Assembly: GCA_900754715.1 (NCBI GenBank)
Contig: CAAEDX010000118.1
Coordinates: forward strand, 1 to 6,718
From: Erysipelotrichaceae bacterium
GTDB taxonomy: Bacteria; Bacillota_I; Bacilli_A; Erysipelotrichales; Erysipelotrichaceae
Direction of reading: 5' to 3'
Length of the DNA stretch: 6,718 nucleotides
A program made the translations under genes and the position numbers. The notes beneath the pieces were generated by a model. The model was given only the letters and a program-made list of their open reading frames with translations, made no database searches and was not told the origin of the DNA. Numbering within the stretch: position 1 is the stretch's first letter; each line of letters starts with the position of its first letter. Positions 1 to 5,962 of the stretch are shown piece by piece.

Positions 1-205
1 ATAATTGACTTAATTGTTTGTTCATTATGTTGCCCTCAATTCATCGTGCCATTACTCACATTATACTCTTTTGCATGCGATAAAACTAGATCATCCAATG
101 ATTGCTCTGCCCATCAAGCAAGAATCCATATGCAGTTTCGCCCATTTTGATCTCTCTTGTATTTTTGTTTATCTTTTGATCATTCTGCATAGACAGATCG
201 ATTCA
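1..205. other. AT-rich intergenic edge, no gene seen
   Basis: This stretch lies beyond the terminator of the minus-strand wall-protein remnant and is AT-rich with frequent stops. The open frame crossing it on the plus strand has low-complexity content, no ribosome binding site, and simply runs into the antisense of the FIVAR gene, so it is not called. A TATACT at 62-67 resembles a plus-strand -10 box, but no convincing -35 box or gene follows it. Confidence 0.5.
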
Positions 206-245
206 TCAAAAAAGACCGGCAGTCCGTCATGGATTACCGGTCTTC
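206..245 (-). terminator. Rho-independent terminator of the wall-protein remnant
   Basis: The arms AAGACCGG (212-219) and CCGGTCTT (237-244) pair perfectly. After one C/A mismatch a further five pairs form (221-225 with 231-235, one of them a G-T wobble), leaving a five-base loop. Read on the minus strand the hairpin is followed by a run of six T. It lies about 20 bases beyond the natural stop of the anchor segment, which suggests that the original gene ended at 264 and not at the internal TAG. Confidence 0.9.
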
Positions 246-263
246 ATCGTCATCGATCGATGA

Positions 264-377
264 TCAGATGTGATGTTTTCTCTTTCTCAGCATCAAGGCT
301 GCAGCTGCGCCAGACACGATCAGTGCCGCTGCAGTTGTCGGCAGTGCTGAAGCTGCCGCTGTGTCAGAATCTGTTCC
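264..377 (-). pseudogene. Disconnected C-terminal wall anchor of the FIVAR protein (after in-frame TAG)
   Basis: Reading on in the same frame past the TAG at 378-380 gives 37 more codons and then TGA at 264-266. The translated segment starts GTDSDTAAAS, then has an LPTTA sortase-like motif (LPxTG-type with Ala in place of Gly). A hydrophobic stretch AALIVSGAAAALML and a positive tail RKRKHHI follow. This is the classic order of a Gram-positive wall-sorting signal or tail anchor. It has no start codon or ribosome binding site of its own. I infer that it belonged to the upstream repeat protein and was cut off by a single-base nonsense change. The loss should leave any surviving product unanchored. 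The alternatives are a sequencing error or stop readthrough. Confidence 0.8.
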
Positions 378-1856
378 CTATCCAGGTTTGCCTTCATCTG
401 GATCCTGCGGATCAGCAGGTGTTTCCGGATTCTTCTGCAGAGCGTTCTGTGCCGCGATCAGTTTCTTCGCTGCGGCATCGACCTGATCCTGCGTTGCAGT
501 CTCATCGGCCATCACTGCCTCTGCTTCCTTCAGGGCCTGTTCAAACACATCCACTGTCTCTTTGGTGTACAGCGATGTATTTACTTTCTTCGCGTCGGCA
601 ATGGCCTGTTCCAATGCGCTCTTATCGCTGTCTACGATATCCTGCAGGCCGTTGATGGCCGCCTGCAGATTGCGATAAGCTTCATCAAGCGCCTGGGCAT
701 CAGCGTTTTCATCAGCAAGCACTGCCTTTGCATCTTCCAGTGCCTGAGCGAAAGCTTCCCTGCTGGCTGTCGTCTTATGACTCAGATCGATGGCTTCCGC
801 TTCGCTGATCAAAGCCTGTAGCGCGTCTCTGGCTGCTTCCACTTCAGTCTTCATGACGTTTGTGATCGCATTGACCAGTTTCTTCAGCATCTCGTCCACC
901 TGTGCCTGTGTCGGCTCAGCACCAAGCAGGTCTTCTGCTTCACGCAGTGTCTTCAATGCTGCTTCCGCACTTTCTGTGTCATGGCTTTCCAGATCCATTG
1001 CTTTGGCGGCATCGATCACTGTTTCCAGGATCTGCGTATCCGTATGAACCTGTACTTCAAGCTGGTTGAAGCCAGTCACGATACCAGAAGCATCGAATGC
1101 AGATTCCGCCGCAAATGCGTCACTTGCCTGTTTCAGGGCAGTGAGGCTTTCGACAGTATACGTATCAGTGAGCTCATCGACGATGGCGTTCATCGCATCG
1201 GTAAGCAGATCTTTGCTTGTCTGCAGGCTGCCATCCGCGTCTTCGGTATTCATCAGGCGTTCCACGATGGATGCAAACGCAGCATCGATGGAAGCCGGAT
1301 CGTTTTCATAATAAACGGTAGACTGTGCATTGCTTACGGTCGCCAGGATCTTATCCAGATCTGAAGTGGTGTAGTCTTTCTTCACTGCTTCTTCAGAAAG
1401 CACATCGATCACTTTCTGCAGGGCCGCAACTCTTGTCGGTTCGCTGCGCTGAATGTCCAGGGTGGCATTGAACAGATCTTTCATTGCCGCGTTCATCGCT
1501 TCCTGTGTAGCAGAAGCATCATTCAGCACATTCTTCGCATTTGTCAGTACGTCATTGAATGCGCTCAGACTATCTGACGCATATCCAGCAGTTTCCAGCG
1601 TGAAGGCGTGGATGACATCTTCAAGCTGTGACACATTGCCGCTGGCAGTGCTTCCCGGCAATGCCGTACGCAGATCGAGCCCATCAGAAACGACAAATGC
1701 GTCTGCCATGCTCAGATCTAACTCTGTATCAACGGTCGCGCTCACGCGGATCGTTGCCAGGCTCATCGTGCCATTCAGGCCTTCCGTATCGCCTTCCATA
1801 CTGAAGGCAACAGTGTATTCGTCATCATTTTGCGGCATGCGGGAAAGATTGCGCAT
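378..1856 (-). CDS. FIVAR-repeat cell-wall protein, truncated remnant
   Basis: This 492-residue frame is Ala/Asp/Glu-rich. Residues about 11-65 are beta-rich and look like the end of a cohesin-like or Ig-like module. Residues about 75-474 are six helical repeats of roughly 63-66 residues (about 75-138, 141-205, 213-275, 276-338, 341-405, 411-474). The last two fit the FIVAR family best, with the recurring pattern ALxxAIxxAK...AxxVLADExAtQxxVDxAxxxLxxAxxxLQ. A Pro/Asp-rich linker (residues 476-492) leads to the TAG stop. FIVAR repeats usually sit as stalks in large secreted glycosidases or adhesins of Gram-positive bacteria. Here there is no signal peptide and no catalytic module. No ribosome binding site precedes the ATG at 1856 or the next one at 1838, and the frame stays open only to a TAA at 1893-1895. 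I therefore read it as a 5'-deleted gene with a 3' nonsense lesion, possibly untranslated. The family assignment is fairly secure; functionality is doubtful. Confidence 0.75.
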   Translation of the reverse strand: MRNLSRMPQNDDEYTVAFSMEGDTEGLNGTMSLATIRVSATVDTELDLSMADAFVVSDGLDLRTALPGSTASGNVSQLEDVIHAFTLETAGYASDSLSAFNDVLTNAKNVLNDASATQEAMNAAMKDLFNATLDIQRSEPTRVAALQKVIDVLSEEAVKKDYTTSDLDKILATVSNAQSTVYYENDPASIDAAFASIVERLMNTEDADGSLQTSKDLLTDAMNAIVDELTDTYTVESLTALKQASDAFAAESAFDASGIVTGFNQLEVQVHTDTQILETVIDAAKAMDLESHDTESAEAALKTLREAEDLLGAEPTQAQVDEMLKKLVNAITNVMKTEVEAARDALQALISEAEAIDLSHKTTASREAFAQALEDAKAVLADENADAQALDEAYRNLQAAINGLQDIVDSDKSALEQAIADAKKVNTSLYTKETVDVFEQALKEAEAVMADETATQDQVDAAAKKLIAAQNALQKNPETPADPQDPDEGKPG

Positions 1857-1959
1857 AATACCGTCATTATTTTGTAAACGCTTAACGCTCGTTTATACAA
1901 ATTCTGGTTAATTTGTGCACATTTTGTGAACATAAGTGCAAATCAAAACATTCCAAACA
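1857..1959. other. Junction between VanZ-RDD gene and wall-protein remnant
   Basis: About 100 AT-rich bases separate the stop of the VanZ-RDD gene from the first Met of the FIVAR remnant. The remnant's frame extends back to a TAA at 1893-1895. No Shine-Dalgarno sequence, signal-peptide sequence or clear terminator is visible on the minus strand. The 5' part of the wall-protein gene has been lost somewhere between about 1893 and 1959. A TATAAA-like box occurs on the minus strand near 1890-1900, but without a good partner hexamer. Confidence 0.5.
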
Positions 1960-3057
1960 TCAAGATCTGATCAGATTTTTCAGTCTTGTCCCGGAAATTC
2001 GCTCAAAAAAGAGCATACGTCCTTGCCCTGCAAGATATGTCATTCTCCCCAGCATCAGCAGATAGACGATCCCTAGCGCAGCACGGATAAACAGATTCAA
2101 AGGGACACCCGATGGTTGAAGCATTTGCGCGATCTGACCAAACAGCCATGGCAGCAACAGAAATGCGCCTGACAAGACATAGCGAAGCAATGGCTGCCAC
2201 CATTTGAGCCTGCCGCGCAGCGCGATGAGGCGAAAGCGCATGAAGCGCATGCCTGGTGTCTGCCCATGAAGCAAGACGGGCGTCAGCGCGAAATACCCGC
2301 AGAACAGCAGCAGCGCGCTGGAGGGAAGCTGCAGCCGCAAAAATGCCAGCATCCCATAAAGCAATGGGCCAAGCAAGGTCATCACGAGCAGATCAGCGAT
2401 AAACGCGATCAGCCGGCGTCCAAAAGAAACAAACATGCCTCTTTCATAGCTGCGGCGGTCAAGCTGCGCGCGGGCCGGAAGGAGGCGCAGAAACGGCTGG
2501 ATGATGCCATAGCCGATGATCCCGCCCAAGGTATTGCCAAGCAGATCATCCACGTCAAACAGCCGATAACTGCGTGGATAAATGAAGTACAGCCCGCTGA
2601 GCTGAGTCAGCTCAAAGAACAAGGAGAGCAGGAACGTATACAGCACACACTTGCGGAAGCTGCAGCGAAAGTAATAACGCAAGTAAATGCCGAAAGGGAT
2701 GGTCATCACGATGTTGAACAGCATCTGAAGCAGCGCACGGTTATGCAGCAGCGAAAAGAAAGAAAATGGCTGATCCGCCGGCATTTCTTTCACAATGTCC
2801 GCAAGAAAATGAAGCGGGATCAGCTGGGTGGACGGCCCGCTCATCAATTCGACCTCCTGCATGGAGGGCAGCGGCAAGATCACGGGAAAATATGCGCACA
2901 GCAAATACAATACAAACGAATAGACGATCAAGATCCGCATGGAAAACACTGAGCCATATTTGCGGTAATTATAGATGATATATGGCAGGGTGAATACCAT
3001 GGCCGTGAGCGGAAAGACCAGCAATGCGTTCATGATGACATCCAGATAAGCATTCAT
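1960..3057 (-). CDS. VanZ-like / RDD family fusion membrane protein
   Basis: This 365-residue integral membrane protein has two known modules. Residues about 1-190 are VanZ-like. They include helices near 10-28, 41-62, 107-127 and 137-158, and the family's conserved block with FNIVMTIPFG (114-123), FFELTQL (147-153) and the acidic FDVDDLLGN (167-175). Residues about 205-365 form an RDD domain: GRRLIAFIADLLV (213-225) carries the Arg and the RDD-type Asp (222), and HGQTPGMRF (264-272) is the typical loop before the last helices. VanZ proteins are linked to low-level teicoplanin resistance in enterococci, but most relatives have no proven role, and RDD domains are suspected transporters or ion exchangers. 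VanZ plus RDD in one chain recurs in Bacillota. The start is supported by GGGGGA about seven bases upstream. No terminator follows the stop, so transcription probably runs on into the FIVAR remnant. Confidence 0.88.
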   Translation of the reverse strand: MNAYLDVIMNALLVFPLTAMVFTLPYIIYNYRKYGSVFSMRILIVYSFVLYLLCAYFPVILPLPSMQEVELMSGPSTQLIPLHFLADIVKEMPADQPFSFFSLLHNRALLQMLFNIVMTIPFGIYLRYYFRCSFRKCVLYTFLLSLFFELTQLSGLYFIYPRSYRLFDVDDLLGNTLGGIIGYGIIQPFLRLLPARAQLDRRSYERGMFVSFGRRLIAFIADLLVMTLLGPLLYGMLAFLRLQLPSSALLLFCGYFALTPVLLHGQTPGMRFMRFRLIALRGRLKWWQPLLRYVLSGAFLLLPWLFGQIAQMLQPSGVPLNLFIRAALGIVYLLMLGRMTYLAGQGRMLFFERISGTRLKNLIRS

Positions 3058-3061
3058 CGTA

Positions 3062-3070
3062 CATCCCCCA
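3062..3070 (-). promoter_or_regulatory. Ribosome binding site of the VanZ-RDD gene
   Basis: On the minus strand TGGGGGATGT lies just before the ATG at 3057. The GGGGGA core is about seven bases from the start, which fixes this Met as the translation start. Confidence 0.7.
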
Positions 3071-3117
3071 TTCTTCTTTCAGCAGGCGGTACGCTTCGCA
3101 CCTTATTCCTCAGGCAA

Positions 3118-3146
3118 AGCATAACACAGAAATATCATTCTGAAAG
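3118..3146 (-). promoter_or_regulatory. Probable promoter of the VanZ-RDD gene
   Basis: On the minus strand a TATGCT hexamer (3123 down to 3118) is preceded by TGT, giving an extended -10 element. A weak CTTTCA/TTTCAG sequence lies 16-17 bases upstream as a possible -35. It sits about 60 bases before the start codon, in the divergent intergenic region. The -35 match is poor, so confidence is moderate. Confidence 0.4.
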
Positions 3147-3209
3147 GAAAGATGATAGCGATGTAAGGATCATTCGGGCACGGCAAAAGCCAGCGCCTTC
3201 ATCAGAATG

Positions 3210-3218
3210 TGCTATAAT
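3210..3218 (+). promoter_or_regulatory. Extended -10 promoter of the 399-residue protein gene
   Basis: TGCTATAAT combines a consensus TATAAT (3213-3218) with the extended TGn element at 3210-3212. No good -35 is visible 17 bases upstream, which is common for extended -10 promoters. Transcription would start near 3225, about 40 bases before the preferred start codon at 3265. Confidence 0.65.
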
Positions 3219-3264
3219 AGCCTTATGCATATCGATGGATGACAGGAAACAAGGGGAAATGAAA

Positions 3265-4464
3265 ATGAATGAAGAAAAGCAAAATGAACTGATCCAGACG
3301 TTCATGGAAATCAGCTATGTGCCAGACAACGATGCGCTCAGCCTGAAAAAGAAGTGTACCAGCATCGCGATGAGCGATCTCTCTTTTCTCAAGTCAGGCC
3401 TTCTGGCCGTATTGCCGCGCTCACGGGAATTCCAGCAAGTGTTGAACATACCAGAAACCGTTCCAGGAAAAGAAGGGCTTTACCGGGTCGTGTTCAACAA
3501 AGGGATCAATGGCACGTTGGCAGAATTCAAGGATGGCAGCGGCTATCTGGGCACAGTGGTCGATCATGGCATCCAGGGACAGGCCCATCTGATCCCGCTT
3601 CAAGCTGGTGAAATGAGCGTGAGCGCCGCGATCCCTGTGGATCCCATGATGACCGCGATGGCGATCATGCTTGTGCGCTTCGATAAAAAGCTGGACGACA
3701 TTCAGAAAACTCAGAAGCAGATCCTTGATTTTCTGAATCGTGACAAAGAAAGCAAATTGCTCGCTGATCTGGATCTGCTCATGGAAATCACCAGAAACTA
3801 TAAGTTCAATTTTGACAACAAGGAATATCTGCGCACCAAATTAAACCTGACCGAGGCCATCAACCGCAGCGCGGCCGCAAATATCAACTTTTATCGCAAG
3901 CAAATCGAGGAACTCGTCAAAGACAATGGGTTCATCCACCTGAACATGAATACCGATGAGAAGATGGACAAGCTGCAAGATCAGTTTTTCTATTACCGGC
4001 TGGCGCTGTATCTGCATGCGTTCTCCAGTTTCATCGAGGTCCTGCTGGTCAAGAATTTTCACACCGAATACCTTGCGAACATCATCCAGAAGATCAAAGG
4101 TGCCGTGCATGAATACCAGGCATTTTATACTGAGTGTTATGATGCCATAGACGCATATTCTAAAAATACCATAGAGACACATGTCATGGGCGGACTGTCC
4201 TTTCTCAGCAGATCGGCCGGCAGCTTGATCCATTCAATTCCGTTCATCAATGAAACATCGATCGATGAAGCGCTGATCGATTTTGGCAATCAGATGGAAA
4301 AAGAGAGCACGAAGGCTGCCAAAGCAGCGATGAAGCGTTTCATCACCAATAAGCAGAGTGATGTCCGGCCATTCATCGAAAACCTTCAGACCATCGATCG
4401 TCTCTATAACAAACCATTACAGCTATATTGTGATGAAGAGCATCTTTATCTGAATGAAAATTGA
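3265..4464 (+). CDS. Conserved-looking hypothetical protein, mostly helical, unknown function
   Basis: The product is 399 residues if started at 3265, where AAGGGGAA ends about seven bases upstream. A Met 30 bases earlier (3235) is in frame but lacks a ribosome binding site. I do not recognise a named family. There is no signal peptide. Residues about 72-112 are beta-like and Gly-rich (RVVFNKGINGTLAEFKDGSG, then YLGTVVDHGIQGQ). Residues 114-138 form an Ala/Met-rich hydrophobic stretch. It runs directly into a charged, probably coiled-coil helix (138-180, FDKKLDDIQKTQKQILDFL). The rest is predicted helical, with a second apolar patch at 306-328 (GGLSFLSRSAGSLIHSIPF). The order, a small beta domain followed by long helices with two amphipathic or hydrophobic patches, could fit a peripheral membrane or oligomerising protein, but this is only a guess. 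The gene stands alone between its own promoter and terminator. Confidence 0.85.
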   Translation: MNEEKQNELIQTFMEISYVPDNDALSLKKKCTSIAMSDLSFLKSGLLAVLPRSREFQQVLNIPETVPGKEGLYRVVFNKGINGTLAEFKDGSGYLGTVVDHGIQGQAHLIPLQAGEMSVSAAIPVDPMMTAMAIMLVRFDKKLDDIQKTQKQILDFLNRDKESKLLADLDLLMEITRNYKFNFDNKEYLRTKLNLTEAINRSAAANINFYRKQIEELVKDNGFIHLNMNTDEKMDKLQDQFFYYRLALYLHAFSSFIEVLLVKNFHTEYLANIIQKIKGAVHEYQAFYTECYDAIDAYSKNTIETHVMGGLSFLSRSAGSLIHSIPFINETSIDEALIDFGNQMEKESTKAAKAAMKRFITNKQSDVRPFIENLQTIDRLYNKPLQLYCDEEHLYLNEN

Positions 4465-4502
4465 GCGCACAATCGACAGGACATCCGATCAGTCAAGACA
4501 TT

Positions 4503-4525
4503 TCCCCTTGCACAGGGGATTTTTC
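4503..4525 (+). terminator. Rho-independent terminator of the 399-residue protein gene
   Basis: TCCCCT (4503-4508) and AGGGGA (4514-4519) form a perfect six-pair stem with a five-base loop TGCAC, followed by TTTTTCTTT. It lies about 40 bases past the stop codon and separates this gene from the downstream HTH-NTPase-CYTH operon. Confidence 0.9.
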
Positions 4526-4576
4526 TTTGTTCAGCTGTCAATTATTCCTGTTTACATGCAGTTCTACCTGTAAGCG

Positions 4577-4609
4577 ACCATCTGATCGTGAGCATCACGC
4601 AGATCTGGT
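4577..4609 (+). promoter_or_regulatory. 33-bp imperfect dyad, candidate operator for autoregulation
   Basis: The sequence is symmetric about 4593. CGTGA (4587-4591) pairs with TCACG (4595-4599), TCTG (4581-4584) with CAGA (4600-4603), and ACCA (4577-4580) with TGGT (4606-4609). The arms are each 15 bases with two unpaired bases at offset positions. The dyad covers the expected -35 position of the promoter whose TATAAT is at 4611-4616, so a bound dimer would block RNA polymerase. The next gene encodes an XRE helix-turn-helix protein, so binding by that protein is an inference from position. Confidence 0.5.
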
Positions 4610-4610
4610 T

Positions 4611-4616
4611 TATAAT
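4611..4616 (+). promoter_or_regulatory. -10 box of the HTH-NTPase-CYTH operon
   Basis: A consensus TATAAT lies 20 bases before the start codon. The -35 region 17 bases upstream (4588-4593, GTGAGC) is poor and lies inside the dyad. Transcription would start near 4623, leaving an untranslated leader of only about 14 bases that is almost entirely the ribosome binding site. Confidence 0.65.
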
Positions 4617-4624
4617 GGTGCTGC

Positions 4625-4631
4625 AGGAGGG
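4625..4631 (+). promoter_or_regulatory. Ribosome binding site of the HTH-NTPase-CYTH gene
   Basis: AGGAGGG lies five bases before the ATG at 4637. It is a near-perfect anti-16S match and fixes the translation start. Confidence 0.8.
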
Positions 4632-4636
4632 ATAGG

Positions 4637-5950
4637 ATGAATGATTATCAATTTGGCAACCATCTGTATCAACTGAGGCATCAGGCAGGATATACGCAAA
4701 AAGAAGTCGCGGATCACTGCGGCGTCAGCAACAAGGCCGTGTCAAAATGGGAAAATGGCAAGACGAAGCCCGGGGTGCAGATCATCCGCAAGCTTGCGGA
4801 ATTATACCAAATCTCCGCCGAAGCGCTGCTTATGGAGATCGACACGAAGAGCGCCCAAAAGATCACGACGATCGTGCTCACCGGCGGGCCCTGCGCAGGC
4901 AAGACCACCGCGATGAGCTGGATCCAGAATGCGTTCACTGAACGCGGCTACCGTGTCTTGTTCGTGCCGGAGACCGCGACAGAGCTCATCACCGGCGGGG
5001 TCTCCCCAAGCACATGCGGCTCTAACCTAGACTATCAGTGCTGCCAGATGATCTTGCAGGCAGAAAAAGAAAAGATCTTTCTGGATGCGGCAAGCACCAT
5101 GAAAGATGAAAAGATACTGATCGTCTGCGACCGCGGCCTGATGGACAACAAAGCATATATGACCAACGCTGAATACCAGATCGTCTTGGATCGCATGCAC
5201 ACCGATGAAGTATCGATACGCGATCGGTATGACGCGGTCTTCCATCTGGTGTCTGCCGCAAACGGCGCGCCGGAGATCTACGCGAAAAACAAAGAAAACA
5301 ACCCCGCACGTTCAGAAGGCATCGATCAGGCTGTTGATCTGGACAACAAGCTGATCCAGTCATGGACCGGACATCCACATTTGCGCGTGATCGACAACTC
5401 GACCAGTTTTGAAGAAAAGATGAAACGGCTGGTCTCGGAGATCTCATGTTTTCTGGGAGAACCTGAACCTTATGAGATCGAACGAAAATTTCTCATCGAG
5501 CATCCAGATATCGCTCTGCTGGAAAAGCAGCCTAACTGCCAGAAAGTTGAGATCATCCAGACGTATCTTCGTTCAGATGAAAATGAAGAAATACGGATCC
5601 GGCAGCGCGGCGCACAAGGCAGCTACATCTACTTCAAGACCGTGAAGAAATATGTGACACCGACGACCCGGGTCGAACTGGAAGAGCGGCTGAGCGAAAA
5701 AGAATATCTCAAGCTGCTCATGGAAGCGGATACCTCCATGCATCAGATTCGCAAGACACGCTATTGTCTGAGTGAAAATGGACAATATTTTGAGATCGAC
5801 CTCTATCCTTTTTGGAAGGATCAGGCCATCGTGGAGATCGAATTGCTTTCGGAAGAGCAAGAGATCCAACTGCCCGGCTTCTTGCACGTCATCAAAGAAG
5901 TAACCGATGATGACTCATATAAAAACGCGTCTTTGGCCAGACGGTATTGA
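4637..5950 (+). CDS. XRE HTH - P-loop NTPase (AAA_28-like) - CYTH domain fusion protein
   Basis: This 437-residue cytoplasmic protein has three modules. Residues 8-62 are an XRE/Cro-type helix-turn-helix (TQKEVADHCGVSNKAVSKWE, 20-39), a DNA-binding domain. Residues about 76-275 are a P-loop NTPase resembling the AAA_28 group, with Walker A GGPCAGKTT (83-91), Walker B-like ILIVCDRG (160-167, Asp165) and a probable Arg/Lys-rich lid near 215-226. Residues 278-437 are a CYTH (triphosphate tunnel) domain. It starts with the signature ExExK (Glu280, Glu282, Lys284) and keeps the expected basic and acidic tunnel residues: RIRQR (320-324), YFKTVKK (332-338), RVELEE (345-350), RKTR (372-375), EID (386-388) and VEIE (399-402). 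CYTH enzymes act on triphosphates such as tripolyphosphate, thiamine triphosphate or ATP. Substrate and reaction here are unknown. HTH plus kinase recalls NadR in design only. The short leader and upstream dyad suggest autoregulation. It is first in a two-gene operon. Confidence 0.9.
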   Translation: MNDYQFGNHLYQLRHQAGYTQKEVADHCGVSNKAVSKWENGKTKPGVQIIRKLAELYQISAEALLMEIDTKSAQKITTIVLTGGPCAGKTTAMSWIQNAFTERGYRVLFVPETATELITGGVSPSTCGSNLDYQCCQMILQAEKEKIFLDAASTMKDEKILIVCDRGLMDNKAYMTNAEYQIVLDRMHTDEVSIRDRYDAVFHLVSAANGAPEIYAKNKENNPARSEGIDQAVDLDNKLIQSWTGHPHLRVIDNSTSFEEKMKRLVSEISCFLGEPEPYEIERKFLIEHPDIALLEKQPNCQKVEIIQTYLRSDENEEIRIRQRGAQGSYIYFKTVKKYVTPTTRVELEERLSEKEYLKLLMEADTSMHQIRKTRYCLSENGQYFEIDLYPFWKDQAIVEIELLSEEQEIQLPGFLHVIKEVTDDDSYKNASLARRY

Positions 5951-5956
5951 GGGGGG
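5949..5956 (+). promoter_or_regulatory. Ribosome binding site adjoining the upstream stop codon
   Basis: GAGGGGGG adjoins the TGA at 5948-5950 and shares its last two bases. It sits six bases before the ATG at 5963 but directly touches the ATG at 5957, so 5963 is the better start. The layout suggests coupling of translation between the two operon genes. Confidence 0.7.
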
Positions 5957-5962
5957 ATGGCG

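Noticed and set aside
378..380. Genome-wide UAG recoding
   Set aside because: Nothing else in the window supports it; the gene is also broken at its 5' end, so ordinary decay or a base error is simpler.
14..655. Plus-strand open frame of 213 codons at the left edge
   Set aside because: Mostly antisense to the FIVAR remnant, crosses its terminator hairpin, has no ribosome binding site and no protein-like domain pattern.
1914..1946. TTTGTGCAC / GTGCAAA repeat in the junction as an operator
   Set aside because: The arms do not match exactly, and there is no supported promoter or intact gene next to them.
1965..1976. Palindrome ATCTGATCAGAT at the end of the VanZ-RDD gene as a terminator
   Set aside because: It has no loop and lies inside the coding end, and on the minus strand the T-run is on the wrong side.
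2266..2952. Plus-strand open frame of 228 codons
   Set aside because: Antisense of the VanZ-RDD gene, with Gln/Arg/His-rich composition typical of a shadow of membrane-protein codons; the minus-strand frame has clear family motifs and a ribosome binding site.
3235..3264. Earlier in-frame start for the 399-residue protein (ten extra residues)
   Set aside because: No ribosome binding site before 3235, only about ten bases after the expected transcription start; AAGGGG is correctly spaced for 3265.
5022..5447. Minus-strand open frame of 141 codons
   Set aside because: Shadow of the NTPase domain; Cys/Arg/Ser-rich with no start signal.
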